From Cunninghamia lanceolata (Eukaryota; Streptophyta; Pinopsida; Cupressales; Cupressaceae), in contig BSBN01001363.1 of the NCBI GenBank assembly GCA_027924645.1, positions 248,001-312,000 of the forward strand: DNA of 64,000 bases, given 5' to 3'. Under the pieces are notes generated by a model, which worked only from the letters and a program-made list of their open reading frames with translations, was not told where the DNA came from and searched no databases. Shown one piece after another: positions 37,580 to 49,052 of the stretch (its first letter is position 1; each line of letters opens with the position of its first letter). The position numbers and the translations under genes were made by a program.

Positions 37580-38200
37580 CATATATATATGTATATATTA
37601 AATTAATGCAAGTACGTTGTTAAAATCAGAGATGACACTAATTAGAAATTTTAAAAAATATATCAAAACACATCCAATTTTTTTCAAAATTATATGGTGC
37701 ACTAGAGGAAAGAGTCCTCTGCAAAAGGGTATAATTGGTTTTGTGAAAATGATAAAAAAATAATACAAAAGTTGACGTGGAATGAAAACTATAAGATTTT
37801 GTAAAGTCTGACTTTAAAACAATATTACAAAGAAAATATGCAATGAAAACTGATTTTTTTTCTCCATGCACTAGATATTGAACTCCTCTATTTGGAAAAA
37901 AAAAATTAGGGAAAAAAAAGATTGTTTGCTCTTTTTTGTGACGTGGACTCAAAGTCACTTTTCCTGAAATTTTCAGCAATTTAAAATTTGCTGTTAAATT
38001 TTTTTAAAAATGTCAAAGTAATTTTTTAAATTTTTTTAAAAATTACAAGCATAAAATTCATCAAGAGATCTACATTTAATTAGTTTACATCATTTTGAAA
38101 TTCAAAACATAAATGCCACTTTTATGTGGTCAAAGTTTAAATTTTTTTTGTTGTTCGCCTATTCCTTTATAAAGTGTGATAGGTTTGTGCTTTTACCCTA
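36881..38200 (+). other. Unrecognised non-coding tail of chimeric block B
   Basis: Homologous to 12366-13595, including a central C/G-rich patch. No gene is seen. Frames over the TA tract are artefacts. Confidence 0.7.
37507..37600. repeat. TA/CATA microsatellite in block B
   Basis: About 90 bp of (TA)n interspersed with CATA. The same position in copy A (near 12980) has only a few TA units, so this is an expansion specific to copy B. Confidence 0.92.
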
Positions 38201-38312
38201 ATAGAATTGTAAAATAATTCAATAATAGAATAATAGAATAATAGAATTAAAGAATTAAAGAATGATAGAGTAATAGATTTATAAAATAATAGAGTGATAG
38301 AATGAGAGAATG
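38201..38312 (+). repeat. 8-bp satellite stub before E4
   Basis: The last five bases, GAATG (38308-38312), are the left target duplication of E4. Copy A near 13690 shows the uninterrupted sequence. Confidence 0.9.
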
Positions 38313-39425
38313 TGTAGTGCCCCTCACCTTGTTTCCGCCAGACTGATAGTACTCCTAGTAGGATTAGATATTATGACATGGATTCTTTGTTATTTCCTTG
38401 AGTTGTTTATGGATCTATTTTTATGATGACGATTGATGATAGTAGATTATTGATATTTTATGTTTCATAGTTTGATGGACATGTTTGATATAATGGATTA
38501 ATGTTATTTCTGAGTTTAATTTGATATCTAATTAGGGTTATGATGCTTTAACGATAATTGTTATACTGGATCGTATTGTTATTGATTACTCTATGTTCTT
38601 GTAGACAATTGAATACTTTATTGTTGATGTAATCATGTGAACAGAACGGTGTTGCATTACTCGTATCTGAGTACCCTGCCATGCTGCGATTTCTGTTTAC
38701 TGTGTGCATGTCTTCATGTTGTATATATATGTTTAACTTTGAGGTTTGCTGTAGAATGCAGGTACCGGGCATCGACTCCACCTGAACTAGTAGGTCTGAG
38801 CGTGCCCTAGCCAATGGAATTGTTGATGGGAGTTAACATAGGGTTCCCCAGTCATCCGTCATCCTTGTAGAGGATAAGTCTTCAGTTTTGCAGCTGGTCA
38901 TTGTTCTCAGCTTCGTTTGTCTTCATGGGTTGTCGTCTTGTTTCCTCTGCATGTTTGACGGTCGAGTAATTACATGAATGTGATTGGTTAGTTGTGGTGT
39001 ATAAACAGATAAATTTGATAATGTTTATTAAATAGATTTATAAATAATCATTGGTTATTATATAACAAATATATATAATAAATAAATAAAATAATTAAAG
39101 GAGATAAAATAGTTTTAAAGTGTCATTATTACTAATAAAATAAACTTGAAAGTAAATATATGTGGTTAAGTAAATAAATGATTTAATAAAATAAAATGTA
39201 TTTGTGAGTTGTTATATATTAATATCTATATGTAGTACTAAATTAAATAAAATAAAATAAAATTAATTATGAGTTGTATTTTATTAAATAAAAGTTACCC
39301 TGAGTAAATAAAAGAATCGGGGTTATATTGTGAAGTTATTAAAAAAATAATTTTAAGTATGTCGGCCATATTTTTCTTTGGCGGTTGGCATTGGGTCGGG
39401 TGTTTATGCCCTAGAAGGGGAATAC

Positions 39426-39433
39426 TATAAAAC
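39426..39433 (+). promoter_or_regulatory. Possible TATA box in E4
   Basis: TATAAAAC followed by a purine-rich leader (GGCAGAGAGAAGAAG). Comparable to the E3 site. It would place a transcription start about 1.1 kb into the element. Confidence 0.4.
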
Positions 39434-41811
39434 AGGCAGAGAGAAGAAGAGAAGGGGGAGCAAAAACGGAGTTGGAGATCGGGGGAAGGAGAACGAGCTG
39501 CGAAGAATAGATCGAGGCCGTTGCAGCATAAACAGGTTCCATCAATTGTGTCAATGTTATTTTTCCTTATCTTGCATTCAAGGATTTTTACCTAGGGTTT
39601 TGATTCTCCGCATTCCTCTACTCATTCACGCATTTCTAAGTTATTCTGTGGTCATATATTCTGAATTTTCCGTATTATCCAATTCATTCCTGCCGAGTGC
39701 AATTGCTTGAAAGTTGTAAGGTCAGAATAGAAATTATTTGTTTTTCTGAGTCTGTGTTGATGGATGTTTTAAGCTTTTGCAATGAATTTAGTAGGTGTGT
39801 ATCCTGTATTTACTGCATTCCTTATAATGATATTTAGACCACGGTTGTCTTCTTCTTCCGCACTAATTGTCCCAACTTTGCAAGACTCCCTGTGCCTTTG
39901 GATGTGATACGTCTGCCACATGAAAAGTGTGAACCGTTCTACGGTCTGAAAATCCAATGGCACAACCAATTCCTCTATCTTGCATCGGTCCTCCTTACCA
40001 ATTCGCACTCATCATACTAACCCATTGCTGCGTAAACGTAGTATTGCTGTAAATGCTCCTAGACCGATATTCATATGTGATCTGCAGGAAAAACGTATGG
40101 CAGAGTTATCAGGCATCGTAATGATAAAGTTGGTGGCGTCTTCAAGATAGCCACACAGGCTGGAAGGTCAACCATGTTCACATATTAAATCGACTGCAGG
40201 CAAGAAGCTAAGGGTTACAATTGTGACTCAAGGGAGTACCGCTCTCCGTTATTAAATTGCAAAATCCACTTCGTTCATATCCTGCCAGGTCGCCTAGTGC
40301 ATAAGGGCACTATACTGCTTGATAATGTCTCGTGCCCTAGATATTAAGCCAGAATCATATTGAACATGATAATTTAAATAGTTTAAACACATTAAATATG
40401 ATGCGCTGGCCATTTCTACACATTGTTCGCCAAGGGCACAGCTAGCACAATATTGGATGTCACATAATAAATCTAATGCTGCTATTGCTTAATACCTGAT
40501 GCAATCCAGGGCGGTGAAGAGACATTTCGCTGATGGCGGAGGTTCGTTACACAGGCCACAGATTTGCTATGGCGGAGATTAGTTACGCAGATTCCAGCGC
40601 TTAATGTTGTTAAAAGCAGGACAGCTAGAGCTTGTAGTACATTGAATTAATTTTACCCTACACTATCGGTGCTGTGCTTGCGAGTTATAATAGTCTATGC
40701 CTCTGCGTGTAAACCCTATTTACCCATTTGTATTGTTTTGTTTTCAGCGGCATTCTTTTGAATCGGACTGGTAATGCTGTAATGACAAGAAGAGCAAGCG
40801 TGTGTCACACATGCAGAAGTTTGTATTGCTCACGATCTGCCTAGATATCGTGGAGCTTTTGAGTAAACATGCATTACCATTGCTCTTACTTAGGCGGAAA
40901 AAAAAAAAAACATTTTATTAATCCAATATTTAGATATTTGCAAAATTATGTTTGAGATGAACAAGTTGGCAGGGAGGACAAATAAAAAGATTGAACAATG
41001 AAAAATTAATTTCAATTTGAAGTTTCTATTTGAACACTTCTCGACTGAAATTTCAAAAAAGTCCAACAGCAACACTATTATCTCAGCAGCCACATTGGCC
41101 GTGGTGATTTCTATGTGGGTGCTAATCTTTTGATGTGGCAGACCGCTCAACGAATTCAGTCTGTCCAGCTCAGGCAATCATTAAATCCATGATGATAACA
41201 TCTCTTTGTGGTGACCATCAAACTGTTCACGAACCTGGTCATTGCGATTGACTGAATATACCGTTAGGTGTTTGTTCTTTAGTCCACAGCAGCATATGTA
41301 ATTGTTTATCGGATATTTTAGTTACCAATTTCGGTTCTAAAGTAGGTTAACCTGGCGTACATTTAAACAACTGTAGATGTAAAGTAATAAGGGTTACAAA
41401 TGTGATCTAGGTATGTATAGTTTCCATTCGTTAACCCAGCACGACTGCGTGCGCAGCTAGTATGGTCAAACATGCACACATATTGCCCACGGTAGTTGAA
41501 ATGCAATTATGGGTTTCAAGTGATTGAATTATGTATAGCTCTCACTTATTCACTACAGGATGTAGGAAACACACACATTCAATCTACGGAAGGTTGAACC
41601 TGCAAATGTTAACCTCTCTCAAGTTCATGCTTACAGAAATTTCTCTAAACAATTCTCTAAAACCTAACCCGGAGTCTCATCGTCCGTCCATAATGTATTT
41701 AGGGTTCAATGTCTTCGGAACAATAATAATGGTAATAGTAATATTAATGTTATTATTGTTATCATTTTTATTATTCTAATCATTTATCATTGCTGTGAAT
41801 TATTACGATAA

Positions 41812-41836
41812 TAATAATAATAATTATTTTTTTTTT
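41812..41836. repeat. (AAT)n and T-run in E4
   Basis: Short trinucleotide run followed by a T homopolymer. No function is suggested. Confidence 0.7.
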
Positions 41837-42898
41837 ACTATGGTTAGCATTAATTCAAAACGGAGAGATGCTGACCAATAACCGTTTTTATAATAATGTT
41901 ATTAAAATTTCATTGTAGAACGATTAAATTTTATGATAGGATAGTATGATGTACATAAATATTTGGTGTCTTGTTATCGTAAATATAAATTAAATATTAT
42001 AATTAATTGAGTAATTCTTTTAGGTTAAATCGTGAAGTTTAGTTGGTTAAACCTTTTTGCTTTGGTTATAGTTGAGAGAAAAATAATAAAGAAAAGTAGG
42101 ATTCTATAGTATTAATACAATTGTTGATTAAAGGATTAATGATGGGACTAGAAAGTTGATGTAACTCGGTAATGTTTTTATTACGAGGTTGTCAATAAAA
42201 TTAGGCTTATAGGTATAAAGTTAGGTGAATCTACATTGTACTAAGTTGGAGTTTTAGTATTGACCCTAGAATATTGAATGATTTAAGTTGTCTTGATTAA
42301 AAGAAAATTTATAATTTAACTGACATTGTGTTTAATATGATTTTTGTATGATGGTCTTGTTAAGATAAAAATTAGATTAGATTCAAGATTTGTCGTAAAA
42401 GTTATTCTTCGGCAAATGATTGTTTGATTATAACTTTGTAAATGTAATTTCTTTAGATTGGTCATTGGTCACAATAAGGTCTGGTCACCAAGGATAGTTT
42501 TCCAGAGGCCTCGAATGTTATGTCTTGTTTCACGTGGTATGTTGTAAATGTTTGAAGCTGTGTAAAAGGTCCTTCATGGATGTTATGGATTATTTATTTG
42601 TCGAGATGTTGTGTTGAAATGGACGATGGGGAGATTTTGGTATCTGTAAAAGGGAGTTTTGCTTATGATTTGTTCACTTGGGAGATATGGACAATGTTTT
42701 GTTAAGTTGACCTTGTGACTAAGATGACATGCAAGATGGTGAATTCCTTGCATTGCTTTATACACATGTTGATATGAGGATAATTGTGTGCAAGATGGTT
42801 GATCCCTTGCATGGTTTTTGTATTCTCGTTGTCCTGATGATGTTTCTATGCTTGTTGAGTGGGGTTTTCTAGTTGCAGGTAGGGGAGTGGCTCTCAAT

Positions 42899-43219
42899 GG
42901 GGGCCGGAGCCCAAAAGTGGCGTCCAGGACAACCCATGTGGGAGTTTGTTAATTCAGTGATAACCTAATTAATGAATTAGGGGGTTGGGTAGCTAAACAC
43001 ACTAAATAAAGATAAGTGGATGCCTCACTCATGGCTCAAGTGCTCGTTTAGGCTTGAGATGAGATGAGAAGGCCTGGAATGGCAAGATCAACTACCTTGT
43101 CTTCACGAAAGGTATGTTGATTCCGCATGAGCGTTGTATGGGGGCCGAGAGTCAGGAGAGGCTGCCAGGACAACCCAAGATGGGGGCCGGGGCCTAGGAA
43201 GGCTTACCAGGACAACCCA
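42899..43219 (+). repeat. Three GGGGGCCG...CCAGGACAACCCA repeats in E4
   Basis: Copies of 38 bp at 42899-42936, 43140-43177 and 43182-43219. Each begins GGGGGCCG and ends CCAGGACAACCCA with a variable core. The second and third are almost adjacent. E1, E2 and E3 have two or three copies in the same order. The role is unknown; RNA structure or protein binding is possible. Confidence 0.75.
43086..43122 (+). promoter_or_regulatory. Conserved 3' hairpin in E4
   Basis: GATCAAC-TACCTT, loop GTCTTCACGA, then AAGGTA-T-GTTGAT. Stem of about 12 bp with a single bulged base, between the first and second 38-bp repeats. Confidence 0.6.
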
Positions 43220-43984
43220 TGACAAGCCATGTGATGACACTCCTCCCTACTGCAGCATAGTACTCCCTAGTTGTACTCTCCCCATTCGTTTTGTGCTTGC
43301 CTCTGGAAGTGTTGTTAAGTTGTTTTGTGATATTGACTTGTGTTGTTGGAGTTATGTGTTGTGTTGTTATTGCCATGTGTAGTTTTGGCGTTTGGTCATT
43401 CTTTGTTCATGTTTTGTCTACCTGACTGTATGTTGTAGTGGGAACCTTATGTTAACTCCTAGCTCGGGGGGTGGACCTTAGGGTTCCACATGGTCGGGTG
43501 GAAGAGCTTTTATCCATTGGTTTTCTCCTTGCTTTTGTTCATGTGCGAGGATGTCGTATCTTGTGTATAAGCCGTCAGATCTTGTACCAGACATGAAGTA
43601 AGTGATTTGTATTCATGTACTTGTCTATGTATCAGTTGATTTATAATGTTTGTGTTAGAAGAAATTGTATCTTTGTATTGAATCCTAATGATTACTCATC
43701 TGATGTTATGCAAATGTTTATTGATTAAATGCAATAGTTAGAATGATCTATTAATGTTAGTAAATGATGTATGACAGACTATGTTGTTCGAATTGTCAAG
43801 TAATTCTCCCATGAAATCTTAGAGTAACAAGTTGATAGTTTAATGATGTATGATGCTGTGTTAAATATTACTTTGATACTTTATTCTTTTTTAAAAAAAA
43901 AAAATTATTCTGTTAAATTAGCGTTTATCCTGTTAAATTAGCGTAGTTGTGTTGTTCTCTAAGGTGTTCATGCGGGGCGTTACA

Positions 43985-46900
43985 GAATGATTCAACAATA
44001 GAATTGTAGAATGATAGAATGAAAGAATGATAGAAGAATAGAATTGTAGAATAATATAGTTATAGAATAATAAAATGAAAATATTATAGACTGAAAAATT
44101 TATAAAATAATATAATGATAGAAATGTAGAATGATAGAATAATAGAATAATAGATTAATATAATAATAATAGAATGATAAAATTATAAAATGATAGATTG
44201 AAAGAATGATAGAATAGTATAATTATAGATTAATAGAATGTTTGAATTATAAAATGATAGAATGAAAGAAAGATAGAGTAATAGAATTTTGGAATAATAT
44301 AATAATAGAATGATTGAATGAAGTAATGATATAGTAATAGATTTATAGAATAATAGAATGATAGAATAATAAAATGATAGAATAATAGAATGATAAGATT
44401 GTATAATGATAGAATGGAAGAATGTTAGAAAAATAGAATTGTAGAATGATAGAATGAAAAATGTTGGAATAATTTAATAAAAAAGTTATAGAATTATGGA
44501 ACTATAGACTTGAATATAACTATAAAATAATACAATTAGAGAATAATACAATTTGAGAATCAAAGAATGATAGAATAATAGATTTATAGAATAACAAAAT
44601 GATAGAATTATAGAATGATATAATAATAGGTTTATAGAATAATAGAATGATATAATTATAGAATCATAGAATGAAAGAATTGTAGAAAAATAGAATTATA
44701 AAATAATAGAATTACAGAAGGAAAGAATGAGAGAATAATAGAATGAATGAATATAAGAATGATAGAACAATAGATTTATAGAATAATAGAATGATAGAAT
44801 CACATAATGGTATAATAATAGAATGAAAGAATGATAGAATAGTAGATTTATAGAATTATAAAATGAGAGAATGATAGAATGAAAGAGTGATAGAATGAAA
44901 GAATGATAGGAAATAGATTTAAGGAATAATAGAATTTTAGAATTGCAAAATGATAGAATGAAAGAATGAACAAGTTAGAGATTAATAGAATAATAGAGTT
45001 ATAGAATTGTATAGGAATAGAATAAAAGAATGATGGATTAATAGATCTATACAACATGATAGAATGAAGCAAAATTATAGAATAATTTAATATTTATAGG
45101 ATAATAGATTGATAAAATAATAGATTTATATAATAATACAATGATAGAATTATAAATGACAAAATGAAAGAATGATAGACTAATATAATTATAGAATAAT
45201 AGAATGAAAAAATCATAGAATAATAGATTTATACAATAATAGATTGTTAGAATTATAAGATGGTAGAATGAAAGAATGATAGAGTAATAAAACTTTAGAT
45301 TAATAGAATAATATAATTATACAATGATAGAATAAAGGAATGATAGAATACTAGATTTATAGAATAATATAATGGTAGAAATAAAGAATGATAGAAGGAA
45401 ACAATGATAGAATAATAGAATTGTAGAATACTAGTATAAAGAAATAATAAAATGATAGAATGAAAGGATTGTAGAATAATATATTTCTAGAATAATAGAA
45501 TGATAGAATTATATTATGATAGATTGAAGGAGCAATAGAGTAATGAAATTGTAGAATAATAGTATGATATAATGATAAAAATGAAAGAATGATAGAATTG
45601 TAGAATTGTAGAGTAATAGAATTGTAGAATGATAGAATGAAAGAATGGTAGAATACTAGAATTGTAGAATAATAGAATTATAGAAAGAAAGAATGATAGA
45701 ATAATAGATTCATAGAATAATAGAATGAGAGTTATAGATCAATAGAATGAAATAATGATAGAATAATAGAATTGTAAAATGATAGAATGAAACATTAATA
45801 GAACAATAGCCTTATAGTATAATAGAGTGATAGAAATTATATAATGATAGAATGAAAAAATTATAGAATAATAGAATTGTTGAGTAATACAATAATAGAA
45901 TTATAGAATAATACAATAATAGAATTACAGGACTAAAGAATGATAGAATAATAGAATGATAGAATATAAGAATGATAGAATAATAGATTTATAGAATGAT
46001 AGAACAATAGATTTATAGAATAATAGAATGATAGAATTATAGAATAGTAGAATAATAGGTTTATAGAATAATAGAATGATATAAATGTAGAATCATAGAA
46101 TGAAAGAATGATAGAATAGTAGATTTATAGAATGATAAAATGTAAGAATGATAGAATGACAGAGTGATAGGATGAAAGAATGATAGAAAATTAGATTTAA
46201 GGAATAATAGAATTTTAGAAATGCAAAATGATAGAATGAAAGAATCGTAGAGTAATAGAACTATAGATTAATTGAATAATAGAATTATACAATGATAGAA
46301 TGAAAGAATAATAAAGTAATATATAAATATAGAATAATAGAGTGATAGATTTGTATAAGGATAGAATAAAATAATGATGGATTAATAGAATTATAGATTA
46401 ATAGATCTATACAACATGATAGAATGAAACAATTATAGCATAATTTAATATTTATAGATTAATAGAATGATAGAATAAAGGAATGACAGAATAGTATATT
46501 TATAGAATAATATAATGGTAGAAATATATAATGAAAGAATGATAGAATAGTAGATTTATAGAATTATAAAATGAAAGAATGATAGAATGAAAGAGTGATA
46601 GAATGAAAGAATGATAGAAAATAGATTTAAGGAATAATAGAATTCCAGAATTGCAAAATGATAGAATGAAAGAATCGTAGAGTAATAGAGCTATAGATTA
46701 ATCAAATAATGGAATTATACAATGATAGAATGAAAGAATGTCAGATTAGGAGATTAATAGAATAATAGAGTGATAGAATTGTATAAGAATAGAATAAAAG
46801 AATGATGGAATAATAGATTAATAGATCTATACAATATGATAGAATGAAACAAAATTATAGAATAATTTAATATTTATAGGATAATAGAATGATAGAATAA

Positions 46901-48457
46901 TAAATTTATATAATAATAGAATGATAGAATTATAAATGACAAAATGAAAGAATGATAGACTATTATAATTATAGAATAATATAATGAAAAAATGATAGAA
47001 TAATAGATTTATACAATAATAGAATATTAGAATTATAAAATTGTAGAATGAAAGAATGATAGAGTAATAAAACTTTAGATTAATAGAATAATATAATAAT
47101 ACAATGATAAAATAAAGGAATGATAGAATACTATATTTATAGAATAATATAATGGTAGAAATAAAGTATGATAGAAGGAAACAATGATAGAATAATAGAA
47201 TTGTAGAATACTAGTATAACAAAACAATAAAATGATAGAATGAAAGAATGGTAGAATAATAGATTTCTATAATAATAGAATGATAGAATTATATAATGAT
47301 AGAATGAAGGAACAATAGAGTAATGAAATTCTAGAATAATAGTATGATATAATGATAAAAATGAAAGAATGATAGAATAGTAGAATAATAGAATTGTAGA
47401 GTAATAGAATTGTAGAATGATAGAATGAAAGAATGGTAGAATACTAGAATTGTAGAATAATAGAATTATAGAAAGAAAGAATGATAGAATAATAGATTCA
47501 TAGAATAATAGAATGAGAGTTATAGATTAATAGAATGAAATACTGATAGAATAATAGAATTGTAAAATGATAGAATGAAACATTAATAGAACAATAGCCT
47601 TATAGTATAATAGAATGGTAGAATTATATAATGATAGAATGAAACAATTATAGAATAATAGAATGAAAGAATAATAAAGTGATAGAATTGTATAAGGATA
47701 GAATAAAAGAATGATGGAATAATAGATTAATAGATCTATACAACATGATAGAATGAAACAAAATTATAGAATAATTTAATATTTATAGGATAATAGAATG
47801 AAACATTAATAGAACAATAGCCTTATAGTATAATAGAATAGTAGAATTATATAATGATAGAATGAAACAATTATACAATGATAGAATGAAAGAATAATAA
47901 AGTAATAGATAAATATAGAATAATAGAGTGATAGAATTGTATAAGGATAGAATAAAAGAATGATGGAATAATAAATTAATAGATCTATACAACATGATAG
48001 AATGAAACAAAATTATAGAATAATTTAATATTTATAGGATAATAGAATGATAGAATAATAAATTTATATAATAATAGAATGATAGAATTATAAATGAGAA
48101 AATGACAGAATGATAGACTACTATAATTATAGAATAATATAATGAAAAAATGATTGAATAATAGATTTATACAATAATAGAATGTTAGAATTATAAAATT
48201 GTAGAATGAAAGAATGATAGAGTAATAAAACTTGAGATTAAAAGAATAATATAATTATACAATAATAAAATAAAGGAATGATAGAATACTAGATTTATAG
48301 AATGATAGAATTATATAATGATAGAATGATATAATGATAGAATGAAGGAACAATAGAGTAATGAAATTCTAGAATAATAGTATGATATAATGATAAAAAT
48401 GAAAGAATGATAGAATAGTAGAATAATAGAATTGTAGAGTAATAGAATTGTAGAATG
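43985..48457 (+). repeat. 8-bp satellite with 1.36-kb higher-order repeats
   Basis: Marker GATCTATACAAYATG occurs at 45044, 46404, 46824, 47733 and 47982. The 1,360-bp step (45044 to 46404) is the full higher-order unit; the shorter steps are truncated copies. A second marker, GCCTTATAGTATAATAGA, recurs at matching positions. The last five bases, GAATG, flank element F. No gene is seen. Confidence 0.93.
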
Positions 48458-48893
48458 TGTAACATCCTGCTACGTAACCCCGAAGGGTAAGAGCCAAAAA
48501 GAGCAAGATAATTTTTTTTTTGACATAAGTAAACAACATACATAGATTTAGTTGTCAATTCGATAGATTGATACCATTCATTTTAAACACCAAAACAAAT
48601 GTTCTAAATCTCATATGATAAAAACATGAATCCATAAGCATAAAATACAGGTGGATCCAATACCCACACCGAAATCTATAAAGCAATAAAGGAACATCAC
48701 ATTTCTTCTCATTGAATATAATGATTACAACTTCTCTTCTAAGAGAGTTCAATTACATAACTGCATATACAATTACAATGATATATTCCAAAATATGATA
48801 CAAGTTCATAGCAAAGTCCTGAGTATGACACAAAGACTGAATGGGTACAATAACTGAATGAAGTGATGGAGAGAGAGATCATCTCAAACTGGT
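48458..48893 (-). repeat. Left terminal inverted repeat of F
   Basis: 436 bp, reverse complement of 56720-57139 apart from scattered changes and a ~16-bp partial duplication (GGTACAATAACTGAATG) present only here. The T-run about 57 bp from the end corresponds to the A-run near the 3' ends of family E. Confidence 0.9.
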
Positions 48894-49052
48894 GCTCAAA
48901 AACTTGTTCGTCGGTCCCCAATAGTGGTGGCAACGCCTCCCAATCATGTGGACTCCTAAGAGACCACCCCACCATGCTCGGAGATAGTCACAAGACCCAA
49001 ACAGATAACAACAACAAGGGGATACAAGGTGGCCAACACTCACATCAGACAC
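48894..49052 (-). other. F left interior, family-E-like 3' module
   Basis: Shares ordered blocks with minus-strand E3 near 19700-19790. The last five bases, GACAC, are the left target duplication of E5. Confidence 0.6.

Larger units (their letters stand above)
35553..38200 (+). mobile_element. Chimeric retroelement block, copy B
   Basis: Same layout as copy A: TGTTGAACTGCC start, TATAAAAA, primer-site-like TGATATCAAAGC, gag remnant, then the unrelated tail ending TTTTACCC. It lacks about 100 bp of the LTR-like segment, and its tail carries a much longer TA/CATA run. It shares the ancestral TGA in gag, and shares with copy A the TAA (after GAAGAACCA) that copy C does not have. Confidence 0.8.
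38313..43984 (+). mobile_element. Family E element E4 (uninterrupted)
   Basis: Starts TGTAGTGCCCCTC, ends CATGCGGGGCGTTACA, and has perfect GAATG target duplications (38308-38312 and 43985-43989). It is 5,672 bp with nothing nested inside. The 5' box lies at 38757-38875 (ATCGACTCCACCTGAA, GAGCGTGCCCTAG). A TATA-like site is at 39426. The middle has blocks shared with E2 and E5 (GTCTTCAAGATAG, AAGGGTTACAA). The 3' module is 42870-43560, with an A-run near 43893-43904. It has no LTR pair, PBS, PPT or coding region. A single unit with TG...CA ends and a 5-bp duplication fits a solo LTR, although at 5.7 kb it would be very long. Confidence 0.88.

Noticed and set aside
37265..37601. Overlapping frames on both strands over the TA tract
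   Set aside because: Simple-sequence translation (Ile/Tyr runs), specific to the expanded microsatellite in copy B.
39378..39710. 110-codon plus-strand frame in E4
   Set aside because: It runs across the TATA-like site and purine-rich leader and has no counterpart in other E elements.
38313..43984. Family E as a classical TIR DNA transposon
   Set aside because: The end similarity is only about 13 bp, and no transposase is present. TG...CA ends with 5-bp duplications fit retroelement integrase better. Kept as a low-probability alternative.
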